Shown in pieces: positions 44,946 through 54,299 of a DNA stretch of 64,000 nucleotides. Origin of the DNA: Palaemon carinicauda (taxonomy: Eukaryota > Arthropoda > Malacostraca > Decapoda > Palaemonidae); NCBI RefSeq assembly GCF_036898095.1, contig NC_090729.1:69104224-69168223 (forward strand), given 5' to 3'. A program made the position numbers and the translations under genes. The first letter of the stretch is position 1. Each line of letters begins with the position of its first letter. The notes beneath the pieces are model-generated. The model searched no databases. It was not told where the DNA came from and worked only from the letters and a program-made list of their open reading frames with translations.

Positions 44946-46476
44946 CTGCCCGCAACTTCAGACAGCAGTGGGAGCCAGACTCAAGAACTTCTGGCAAGCC
45001 TGGGAGAAGAGAGGCGCAGATGCACAATCTGTGAAGTTGCTTAGAGAGGGGTACAAGATCCCGTTTGTACGCAAACCCCCTCTAGCAACGTCTCCCATCG
45101 ATCTCTCTCCCAGGTACAGAGAGGAAGAAAAGAGACAAGCCCTGAAGCTGGAAGTGTCTCTTTTGCTAGAGAAGGGAGCGGTGGTCAAAGTCTCGGACCT
45201 TCAATCACCGGGATTCTACAACCGCCTCTTCTTGGTTTCAAAGAAGACAGGAGGGTGGAGGCCGGTGCTAGACGTCAGTGCTCTGAATGTCTTTGTCACA
45301 AAGACGAAGTTCTCCATGGAGACCACAAAGTCAGTCTTAGCAGGGGTCAGAAGGGAAGACTGGATGGTCTCCCTAGACCTAAGGGACGCCTACTTCCACG
45401 TCCCCATCCACTCAGACTCCCAACCTTTTCTGAGATTCGTTTTCGAAAAGGTGGTCTACCAGTTTCGGGCCCTGTGCTTTGGCCTAAGCACAGCTCCTCT
45501 CGTGTTTACGAGGCTGATGAGGAATGTAGCCAAATTCCTCCATTTATCGGACATCCGAGCCTCCCTTTATTTGGACGACTGGCTTCTCAGAGCCTCTTCC
45601 AGTCGTCGCTGTCTGAAGGATCTCAAGTGGACTCTAGATCTGACCAAGGAATTGGGACTCCTAGTCAATTTGGAAAAGTCACAACTGGTCCCATCCCAAA
45701 CTATTTTGTATTTAGGGATGGAGATTCACAGTCTAGCTTTTCGGGCTTTTCCGTCGGCCCCCAGAATAAGTCAAGCCCTGTTATTCATCCAGAACATGCT
45801 GAAGAAGGAACGCTGCTCAGTCAGGCTGTGGATGAGTCTGGTAGGGACGCTATCATCCCTGGAACAATTTGTGTCATTAGGAAGACTACACCTCCGTCCG
45901 CTTCAATACCATCTAGCTTTTCACTGGAAAAAGGACAAGACGCTAGAAGCGGTCTCGATCCCGATTTCCGAAAAGATGAAGTCTTGTCTGACTTGGTGGA
46001 AGGACAATATCAACTTAAGAGAGGGTCTTCCCCTGGCTGTTCAGACTCCCAACCACGTTCTCTTCTCGGACGCATCGGACGTGGGCTGGGGCGCGACACT
46101 AGACGGTCGGGAATGCTCAGGACTGTGGAACTCGAGTCAGAGGAACATGCATATCAACTGCAAGGAGCTGTTGGCAGTACATCTGGCCTTGAAAAGCTTC
46201 AAGTCTCTCCTTCGAGGCAAAGTGGTGGAAGTGAACTCAGACAACACCACGGCCTTGGCGTACATCTCCAAGCAAGGAGGGACCCACTCACTGACGTTGT
46301 ACGAGATCGCAAGGGACCTGCTCATTTGGTCAAAAGGTCAAGACATCTCACTAGTAACGAGGTTCATCCAAGGCAACTTGAATGTCATAGCAGATTGTCT
46401 CAGTCGGAAAGGGCAAGTAATTCCAACAGAATGGACCCTCCACAAGGATGTGTGCAAGAGACTTTGGGCCACTTGA
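44761..46476 (+). CDS. DIRS B ORF2: reverse transcriptase / RNase H, ended early by TGA
   Basis: The frame is open for 571 codons; the true start is unclear. RT: GWRPVLDVSALN (residues about 165-176), motif A DLRDAYFHVPI (about 205), LSTAPLVF (about 242), catalytic YLDDW (about 270) and thumb LTKELGLLVN. RNase H: Asp in SDASDVGWGA (about 435), Glu in CKELLAV (about 467), Asp in NSDNTTAL (about 491) and Asp in IADCLSR (about 541), all four acidic residues present. It stops at a TGA (46474-46476) where elements C and D have the TGG of LWG or a similar Trp codon. The frame reopens at once and continues to 47004 with the family's C-terminal sequence (AFLLDWSHLDLYAFPP). A single G-to-A change therefore separates it from full length. 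It overlaps the YR frame. Confidence 0.85.
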   Translation: MLRPQLAKLPLCLHCQLDRGLTLQRLALFRPFVAEPPAEEVLVPKGSEGRGKDPSPLRAESDCPQLQTAVGARLKNFWQAWEKRGADAQSVKLLREGYKIPFVRKPPLATSPIDLSPRYREEEKRQALKLEVSLLLEKGAVVKVSDLQSPGFYNRLFLVSKKTGGWRPVLDVSALNVFVTKTKFSMETTKSVLAGVRREDWMVSLDLRDAYFHVPIHSDSQPFLRFVFEKVVYQFRALCFGLSTAPLVFTRLMRNVAKFLHLSDIRASLYLDDWLLRASSSRRCLKDLKWTLDLTKELGLLVNLEKSQLVPSQTILYLGMEIHSLAFRAFPSAPRISQALLFIQNMLKKERCSVRLWMSLVGTLSSLEQFVSLGRLHLRPLQYHLAFHWKKDKTLEAVSIPISEKMKSCLTWWKDNINLREGLPLAVQTPNHVLFSDASDVGWGATLDGRECSGLWNSSQRNMHINCKELLAVHLALKSFKSLLRGKVVEVNSDNTTALAYISKQGGTHSLTLYEIARDLLIWSKGQDISLVTRFIQGNLNVIADCLSRKGQVIPTEWTLHKDVCKRLWAT

Positions 46477-46709
46477 GGCCAACCAACCATAGATCTCTTT
46501 GCAACCTCGCTGACCAAGAGGCTTCCAATCTATTGCACCCCAGTCCCGGACCCAGCAGCAATACATATAGATGCCTTTCTCCTAGATTGGTCACATCTAG
46601 ATCTCTACGCATTCCCACCGTTCAAGATTGTCAACAAGGTACTGCAGAAGTTCGCCTCTCACGAAGGGACAAGGTTGACGCTAGTTGCTCCCCTCTGGCC
46701 CGCGAGAGA

Positions 46710-47903
46710 ATGGTTCACCGAGGTACTTCGATGGCTAGTAGACGTTCCCAGAAGTCTTCCTCTAAGGGTGGACCTTCTACGTCAGCCGCACGTAAAGAAG
46801 GTACACCAAAGCCTCCTCGCTCTTCGTCTGACTGCCTTCAGACTATCGAAAGACTCTCGAGAGCTAGAGGCTTTTCGAAGGAGGCAGCCAGTGCGATTGC
46901 TAGAGCAAGGAGAGCATCCACCATTAGAGTCTACCAATCGAAGTGGGAAGTCTTCCGAGACTGGTGCAAGTCAGTCTCTGTATCCTCGACCAGTACCTCT
47001 GTAGCTCAAATAGCTGATTTTCTCTTATACCTGAGAAAAGGACGATCCCTTTCAGCTCCCACTATCAAGGGCTACAGAAGCATGTTGGCATCGGTCTTCC
47101 GGCATAGAGGCTTAGATCTTTCCAACAGTAAAGATCTTCAAGACCTCCTTAAGTCTTTTGAGACCACTAAGGAGCGTCGTTTGGTTACACCTGGTTGGAA
47201 TTTAGACGTGGTACTAAGATTCCTCATGTCAGACAGGTTTGAGCCGCTACAATCAGCCTCCCTGAAAGATCTCACTCTAAAGACACTTTTCCTGGTATGC
47301 TTAGCCTCAGCTAAAAGAGTCAGTGAGATTCATGCCTTCAGCAAGAACATCGGATTTTCGTCAGAAAAAGCCACATGTTCGCTACAACTTGGTTTTCTAG
47401 CCAAAAATGAGCTGCCTTCTCGACCTTGCCCTAAATCTTTCGATATTCCCAGCTTATCGGAGATTGTAGGCAATGAACTAGAAAGAGTCTTATGCCCTGT
47501 GAGAGCTCTTAAGTTCTATTTAAAACGTACTAAACCTTTACGAGGCCAATCTGAAGCTTTATGGTGTTCAGTTAAGAAACCATCTTTGCCTATGTCAAAG
47601 AATGCTTTATCATACTTTATCAGACTGTTAATACGAGAAGCTCATTCACATCTGAGTGAGGAAGACCAAGCTTTGCTTAAGGTGAAGACGCACGAAGTTA
47701 GAGCTGTTGCAACTTCCGTGGCCTTTAAGCAAAATAGATCTCTGCGAAGTATAATGGACGCAACCTATTGGAGAAGCAAGTCAGTGTTCGCGTCTTTTTA
47801 TCTAAAGGATGTCCAGTCTCTTTACGAGGACTGCCACACACTGGGACCATTCGTAGCAGCGAGTGCAGTAGTGGGTGAGGGCTCAACCACTACAATTCCC
47901 TAA
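46710..47903 (+). CDS. DIRS B ORF3: tyrosine recombinase
   Basis: 397 codons from the ATG at 46710 (MVHRGT), chosen because the same Met begins YR homology in D, A and F. The frame is also open upstream to 45255 (882 codons in all) across the RT/RNase H gene. In order: a Ser/Arg-rich N-terminus, a core-binding helical domain (SVAQIADFLLYLRK to DLQDLLKSFE), then the catalytic domain. Arg is in AKRVSEIHAF (about residue 203), His-x-x-Arg in THEVRAVATS (about 327 and 330) and the Tyr nucleophile in SFYLKDVQ (about 363). It ends GEGSTTTIP. All the catalytic residues I can identify are present. Integrates the element's DNA by site-like recombination at short shared sequences. Intact. Confidence 0.88.
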   Translation: MVHRGTSMASRRSQKSSSKGGPSTSAARKEGTPKPPRSSSDCLQTIERLSRARGFSKEAASAIARARRASTIRVYQSKWEVFRDWCKSVSVSSTSTSVAQIADFLLYLRKGRSLSAPTIKGYRSMLASVFRHRGLDLSNSKDLQDLLKSFETTKERRLVTPGWNLDVVLRFLMSDRFEPLQSASLKDLTLKTLFLVCLASAKRVSEIHAFSKNIGFSSEKATCSLQLGFLAKNELPSRPCPKSFDIPSLSEIVGNELERVLCPVRALKFYLKRTKPLRGQSEALWCSVKKPSLPMSKNALSYFIRLLIREAHSHLSEEDQALLKVKTHEVRAVATSVAFKQNRSLRSIMDATYWRSKSVFASFYLKDVQSLYEDCHTLGPFVAASAVVGEGSTTTIP

Positions 47904-48299
47904 TTCCATACCCTTTTAATCTTTCTCTTGAAATGTTTTTAATGTTGTTTTTATGGGTTGTCCGGAAGGCTAAGAAGCCTTTCGCATCCTGGTTGATTTG
48001 GCGGGTGGTCAAAGTCATTTCTTGAGAGCGCCTAGATTAGGGGTTTGATGAGGTCCTGTTGTATGGGTTGCAACCCTTGATACTTCAGCTCCTAGGGGTC
48101 GATCAGCATCCTAAGAGGATCGCGAGGCTCCATAAGGAAGACGTACTTAAACGGCAGAGTAATCGTTCAAGTCGACTTCCTTACCAGGTACCTATTTATT
48201 TTGTTTTTGTTATTTTGATAACTCCTAAAATGAAATAAAAAACTCTTAGCTCATAAAATGTAAACATATATTACTGGTCTCTACCCACCATCCTGGGTG

Positions 48300-48651
48300 T
48301 GAATCAGCTATATATTCACCGGCTAAGTTAAATATTTAAAAATGATATTTTAATTATAAAATAAATTTTTGAATATACTTACCTGGTGAATAGGCCTATA
48401 TAAATTAAATGACCCTCCCTTCCTCCCCAATAGAGACGCAGTGGGACGAGGAGAAAATTGAGTCTTTGTTTACATAAGAGCTGGGTATCTGGTCGACAGA
48501 TGGCGCTGTTGGGCACACCCGCAACCTGTATAGCGATCGCTGGCGAGTTTTTTTCTGTACAGTTTGTCTGTCGAGCAACAGAGTTGCAGCTATATATTCA
48601 CCGGGTAAGTATATTCAAAAATTTATTTTATAATTAAAATATCATTTCTTC
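48300..48651. repeat. Element B internal complementary region and right terminal repeat
   Basis: The joint 'aaaaatgatatttt' inside this region equals the complement of right end + ATTT + left end, showing the circular junction. The right inverted repeat (about 48465-48605) contains 'gatggcgctgttgggcacac', the inverse of about 42225-42245. Confidence 0.8.
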
Positions 48652-49283
48652 TGCATCCTTACACATATCCTGTTCATTGTTCTCTTCTTCTTTTTCTTCT
48701 TCTTCTTCTTCCTCTTCTTTATCTTCAACTATTTGCAGATTTAGTCTCGACTTAATTATATTTTCTATCCAGACTAAGCATGTTGAGCAGAATACCTTTG
48801 TGTCTTTATTTTTTGCTGTATTTCAGCACATGTGGGGTGTGTTGGAACATGACAAGCATCACATTTTCTAATCAATTGTTGAGGATTATTAATGGAATAC
48901 CATATCTTACATGTATTACACCATTTTGGCATTCTTTTTCCCATTGCATCAATCAGCATATTCACCATATTGGACTTCTTATTGTTCTTTGATGGAATGT
49001 GTTGATTGATGTAGACTTTCTTTATAGGCCTAAGTCTCTTTATCACTTGGATCTTCTTTGGAATTTCTTCTATTATTTTGCTGATGTTTTCTGCAGATTT
49101 GCTCCAGTTTATTGGATCATATTGTTTCAATATGTCTGCGAATATTTTTCTGTCAAACTGGTTGACGTTACTAGTGACCTCTGTTATCAGACGGTCAAGC
49201 TCCTGTTTCGCCAACTCATGGAATTTACTTTTGCTGAGTCCAGCGATGTCTCTCCAAGCCTTGCCCGTGTTGTACATAGCCAT
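48652..49283 (-). pseudogene. LINE ORF1, 5' piece with PHD-type zinc finger
   Basis: The ATG at 49283 starts MAMYNTGKAWRDIAGLSKSK, a Lys-rich helical N-terminus. A C4HC3 (PHD-like) finger follows: C-x2-C (WCNTC), C-x2-C (KCDAC), H-x2-C (THPTC) and, after a one-base frameshift near 48790, C-x2-C (FCSTC). An acidic Glu-rich coiled-coil-like tract runs to the B insertion (CKDAEE). PHD fingers are known in ORF1 of CR1/L2-group LINEs. The 5' leader extends to roughly 49490. Confidence 0.75.
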
Positions 49284-49503
49284 CTTGATTAGATTTTTAG
49301 TAATTCACAAGATAACTATTCTATGCCGACGTTTTATCCCACTTCTCTGACCTCAAACTAATCACTGACTATTCACGAAAACTTGTAGCTATATTGCACT
49401 CGATAGCCTTTTGTTATCCGCGTTAAATCAGGATATTTATAGGGTCGCAAAAGTGTAATCACTCACCGGCACACAGATACAAAACTGAGAGGGAGAGAGA
49501 GAG

Positions 49504-50091
49504 ATTAAACAAAAATGTGTTTAGAGTACATATGATTTTTAACAGCATCAACGAGTTGAAAAACAATTAAATGTAACTAAGAAAGTAATAACAGCTAATC
49601 TGAATTCCTTTATTAACTAAAACAAATATTGATACAAACACACTCGTGTGCGTATGCACAAACACACACACAGGTGCAAGAATTGCTACGCAGTAAGAGA
49701 GACGGTCGGGGAGGAGGTAGAGATGGTGATGCAATAACATACCGTAACTCGTCACTGAAAGTGATGAAAATAAAAAATCAAAAGAAAAAAAATGTAAAAA
49801 ATATGAAATATAAAAACAAAAAAAAAATAAATAAGCTAAGTTAGATTAAAATTTCCGTAGTGTAAGTTACGGTATGTTATTGCAGTCACCATCTCTACCT
49901 CCTTGCCGATCGTGTCTCCTCGTGCGTGTGTGTGTGTTTGCACATACGCACACGAGTGTGTTTGTATCAATATTTGTTTTAGTTGATAAAGGAATTCAGA
50001 TTCGCTGATATTGTTTTTTTAGTTATTTAACTGTCTTTCAACTCGTTAACGCTGTTAAAAATCATATGTACACAACACATTTTTGTTTAAT
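49504..50091. repeat. Foldback (long inverted repeat) with microsatellite-tipped ends
   Basis: The left arm (49504-49750) and right arm (49868-50091) are imperfect inverted copies of about 240 bp around a spacer of about 117 bp. Shared blocks include 'attaaacaaaaatgtg', 'ctgaattccttta' and 'ggaggtagagatggtg'. GA-rich sequence lies outside the left arm and (TC)n outside the right. A third partial copy of the arm tip occurs at about 50310-50400. No coding capacity; a MITE-like foldback, or Tigger-internal DNA duplicated by inversion. Confidence 0.7.
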
Positions 50092-50105
50092 CTCTCATTT
50101 TTGTT

Positions 50106-50107
<2 letters not shown>

Positions 50108-50176
<69 letters not shown>

Positions 50177-50215
50177 AAAAAATTAATAGATGTCTCTAAC
50201 ACTAACAGTGAAGAA

Positions 50216-50286
<71 letters not shown>
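50108..50286. repeat. (TC)n followed by (GA)n
   Basis: (TC)n at 50108-50174 and (GA)n at 50221-50286, 46 bp apart, can form one large hairpin of complementary arms. Confidence 0.9.
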
Positions 50287-50293
<7 letters not shown>

Positions 50294-50888
50294 CTAAAGT
50301 ACATGTTAACACCATGTCTACCTTCTCGCCGATCGTCCGTCTCCTCCTGGCGTAGCAAATCCTACACCTGCGTTGGCCTGTCTCTAAGGTAAAGTGGCAA
50401 TGAAACACATTTCTTATTTATTATTTCTTTATAATTACCTTTTTTACATGCTTCTTTCATATCATGCAGTTATGTTATTGTTATGTGTAATTATGTGTAG
50501 CCATTTATTAAGGATTTATTATGGGTTTTTCAATATTAAACTTACCCAATAATCATGTAGCTGTCAACTCCGTTGCCCGACAGAATTCTATGGAGGGATA
50601 CGCCAGCTATCACAATACTAGAAGGGGGTGTATTTACCAGCGCCACCTGTGGCCAGGTACTCAAGTACTTCTTGTTGACACCTCCTCAATTATTCCTCTG
50701 TCGTGCTTCCGGCAAGACGTTCTGGGATACGATTATGTTCTTGGAGTATTTTCACGACTTTGGTGAAGTATTTCTCTTTGATTTCGGCTGTCGCTTTACT
50801 GGAAACTTCTATATTAGCTTAGTTAGCTTTTGGAATTAATTTGATTAATTTTGGTGACGAGAGAGTATGAACTCTCGTTCACTTTTCA

Positions 50889-53440
50889 ATGGCCGACCCT
50901 TCCCTTAGACGGAAGTGTTGGTGTCTAAGAGAGTATAGACTCTCTTTCTTAATTTTGCTTAACAAAAGTTATAGATTTATTTTATATCTCTCCGCCTCTT
51001 ATAGGCCTCTTCGATTAACTTCCTTTTATTATAAACTCATTAAAATTAATTTTTATATTTGTTTATATTCGACCTTCCTAATAGTAGGCGGTCTTTTACC
51101 GAAGTTAATAAACTTTGAGCCCGTCATTTCGGTTTTACCTGTTAACATATTATGCTATTTCCGCCACAGAGTTTGAAAGATTTTCTTTGACAGTCTCGTA
51201 CTGTTTTCAAAGCTGAACTAATGTTTTGTTTTGTCTCTGCAGTTGTTGACGTTCAGAACGTTCAACTTGCACTCTATCGTTTCGATAGAGAAAGAATGTT
51301 CACGGTTTCACGTTGCAGTAAGAGTAACCGTGTCTAGCGTTTTGTTCATTCTTTCTTAACTTAATGGTTTTGATCCTAATAAAGGAACTTTTCAGTTTTT
51401 TTCCTTTAACAATAATATGTTTTAACGATATATATGATTGGGCTCTTCTCTCAGGTTCTAAGTCAAGAGAGAGAGAGAGATAGAGACGGAGGGAGAAAGA
51501 GGATAAACGTTTCATTCAAGCCTGCCAGGCGTACGAGTAACGTCGTTATCGTTTTTTGCTCTTCTCCCTAGTCTCTTTAGGGGAAGAAACTAAACGTTTC
51601 TAGAGTGATCTAGTGTTTAGTCTCTTTCCAACCACTGAATTATCTTTCATTAGATTTTTCTGTTACATTGTAATTCTGTTTTCGCAATTACTAACTTTGA
51701 GAAAGGATAGAATTGCGTATTTCAGGTACAAACCACTTAAAGTTTCGAGTTCAGTGAAATAAGTGCAAACAGAAATCAAAGTGATAAGTGATTAGTGCGT
51801 GAGGGTACTTTTGTGCGCGCCAGTCGTCCTCCCAGTCCGGGACCTCTTGCAAGCTCCCAAGCCCAGGGGAGAAGCAATGTCGAAGGGCATAAGGGTTCAG
51901 CAGGCCTTGATCGACGCACAGAAGTATTCTCGGTGGTTGTGGGCGTGTCTTACCGAGACCGTCACTCCCACCCGCAGACGATTGAGCCCTTATTTTGCTC
52001 GTCTGCAGAAGAGATTAGGGGAGAAAATAAAGGCAGAGTAACGCTGGTCTCAGGTCTCAAGACTTCTTAAACGTTAAGTCCAGACCTATGCCAGACGTAC
52101 GAAGTTAAAGTTCACAACCCGAATACAGTCATCAGTTGATTACACTCCGCCTAAGAGGAGTAAGGTTCTGCCACAACAGATCTCTGCTGTTAAGGCTTTA
52201 CCTCAGCAGAACTTAGTGTCTGCCGACCCCAAGTTAACTCTACTGCAGTCCATACAGTCACAACTTTCGGTCTTGATGCGTGAGTGTCGGGCTGAGAGTG
52301 TTGCACCTCCTCCTCCGCCTACACTCCCTCCACCTGTTCTCGCTCCGCCTGTGCTCGCCCAGCCTGCACCTGCTCCGCCTGTGCTCGCCCAGCCTGCACC
52401 TGCTCCGCCTGGTCGCAGCACCATCTGCCAGGCGTACGATGTTGTGAACTCTACTACAGTCCATGCAAGCACAGCTTTCGGACTTGATGAGTGAGTGTCG
52501 GGCTGAGAGTGTTGCTCCTCCGCCTCCGCCTACACTCCCTCCTCCTACACTCGCTCCGCCTGATCACAGTACCATCTGCCAGGCGTACGATGTTGTGGAC
52601 TCTACTACAGTCCATGCAAGCACAGCTTTCGGACTTGATGAGTGAGTGTCGGGCTGAGAGTGTTGCTCCTCCGCCTCCGCCTACACTCCCTCCTCCTACA
52701 CTCGCTCCGCCTGATCACAGTACCATCTGCCAGGCGTATGATGTTGTGGACTCTACTACAGTCCATGCAAGCACAGCTTTCGGACTTGATGCGTGAGTGT
52801 CGGGCTGAGAGTGTTGCTCCTCCGCCTCCGCCTACACTCCCTCCACCTACACTCGCTCCGCCTGATCGCAGTACCACCTGCCAGCAGTTCCACCTGCCAG
52901 GCGTACGATGTTGAGACACGTGCTGAGTTTGCTGTTCCCTGTGGTGTTCAGCCTCCGCCTTTCTTAAGGCAACCTTTACATTGGGATCAGGAGGATTATA
53001 CCTCTCTTCCTCCGCCTCCACTTGCTGCTCCACCAGTGATGCAACACTCGGTTGAGGTACAACAACCTCTCCCGTCCATGAGTCAGTTTCCTCAGCTCTT
53101 GCTGCAGCGAGCTCAACCCTCCATAAGGCAAGCACCACAACACCTTAGCCTTGCGCCTCAGGAGCCTCAGCTTGCGAGACATTTACCTTGTTCTGCGCAG
53201 CCTCTTCCTCATCGCGCTCCGCTCACACCACAGGAACTGGAACTTGCTACTCCGCTTCCGCCAACCGCTCAGCAAGCGCAACCCTTGGGTTCAACCACTC
53301 ATGCTAGGAGTCAGCCTCCTCCACCCATGCGCCTTCCTTCTGCTTGTCTTTTATTCAGCCTTTGCAGACTGAGCCTCAGGTGTTCCCTCATCGGAGTCTT
53401 GAAGAGGAAACCACACTATTGTTGTTCCAGCTCGTTCTGA
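50889..53440 (+). pseudogene. Element C gag-like region (degenerate)
   Basis: A 95-codon MADPS frame starts at 50889, then about 600 bp without coding signal (T-rich, with a (GA)n patch near 51470). Gag-like homology resumes at 51795 (SRPPSPGPLASSQAQGRSN) and a Pro-rich region follows, broken by a 151-bp tandem repeat. No Cys-rich domain and no conserved C-terminal domain. Confidence 0.5.
52440..52910. repeat. 151-bp tandem repeat in element C
   Basis: The block beginning 'ctactacagtccatgcaagc' starts at about 52451, 52602 and 52753, period 151. A related, longer first copy begins near 52238. Since 151 is not a multiple of 3, each copy changes the frame. Element A has a single copy of this block. 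Confidence 0.85.
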
Positions 53441-53559
53441 CTCTGCTGTTCAGCATACCATGGTTTAAACCCCATGCAAGCATGCATAAAGCACTCTAGC
53501 ACTGGTCATGGAATTTCTGAGAAATGTTTAACGCCATGCACACGCTCTGCTTTCCTTTC

Positions 53560-53760
53560 AGCAGGCTCTGCTTACAGCAGGCTCTGCTTACTACATGCTC
53601 AGCATTCAGCATGCTCTGCATTCAGCATGCTCTGCATACAACATGCTCTGCATACAGCATGCTCTGCATTCAGCATGCTCTGCATACAACATGCTCTACA
53701 TACAGCATGCTCTGCATACAGCATACTCTGCATACATCATGCTCTGCATACCTTACCGCA
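53560..53760. repeat. 16-bp minisatellite in element C
   Basis: Same unit as in element A ('catgctctgcatacag'), about 10 copies, preceded by a few degenerate 'gcaggctctgctta' units. Confidence 0.85.
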
Positions 53761-54299
53761 TGCTTCTCAACACATCTTGGGTTGTTGCCAACTCACTAGA
53801 CTGTCAAGCAGTTTCATAACGTTGCCTTCTAGTCTGCTGCTTTGCACCAGTGAACCCTCACTCAGAGAACTTAGCTTTTCTAGGATAAGGTCCCTGTAGA
53901 TGAGAAAGTTCTTTTCTCCCTCCTTCTGATATTCCCTTGAGGACTCTGTCATTTGGAGGGAGCCTTTAGCTGCATAACCTCTTATGGACTTTTATTTAAG
54001 CATAACATGCTTACAGGGAAGGTAATGGTTACACTTCAGCCGCTAATCCCGTCTGTTACCACACCTGCTCCCATAGACCTTGAGCTGTGTTGCATGACAT
54101 GCAGTCCAAGCTTAGTCCTTGTTAGAGGATTTTTTGTTTACGGAGTCAATGTGTCACGGGGAAGACGTTCAACAACCAACAGAAGGGACTTGTTGTGACG
54201 CAGTGCGGCAACCTCAGCAACCCGTTAAGGAGTTGTCTGTACGACCCAGACAGTCTAGACAGATTCGGGTTGTCACTGTACTTCCTCGCTTGCCCATGA

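Larger units (their letters stand above)
42119..48651 (+). mobile_element. DIRS element B (nearly intact), inserted in LINE ORF1
   Basis: It is 6.53 kb. The left inverted repeat (about 42135-42290) mirrors the right (about 48465-48605). The internal complementary region at about 48310-48410 reads as the complement of the left end (to 'aaatatttaaaaat') joined to the complement of the right end ('gatattttaattataaaat'). Both boundaries share ATTT. Three overlapping plus-strand ORFs (gag-like, RT/RNase H, YR) are complete apart from one nonsense codon in the second. This is the best-preserved DIRS in the window and the most plausible helper for its deleted relatives. Confidence 0.9.
31690..49490 (-). 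mobile_element. CR1/Jockey-superfamily-like LINE, split by DIRS A and B
   Basis: Three minus-strand pieces (49490-48652, 42118-41778, 35094-31690) add up to about 4.5 kb, a normal LINE length. They contain a 5' leader, ORF1 with zinc fingers, ORF2 with endonuclease and RT, and an A-rich 3' tail (T-rich on the plus strand, 31690-31722). Excising DIRS B rejoins ORF1 codons in frame (A-E-E to I-I-D-I-T). Excising DIRS A rejoins them to within one base of an A-run. ORF2 has at least two frameshifts. Clear target duplications were not found because the flanks are microsatellite-rich. The clade name is by architecture and motif resemblance only. Confidence 0.8.

Noticed and set aside
45255..46709. 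Annotating the full 882-codon frame as the YR protein
   Set aside because: The conserved Met at 46710 starts YR homology in other copies, and the upstream part is interrupted in C and D; it is kept as a finding instead.
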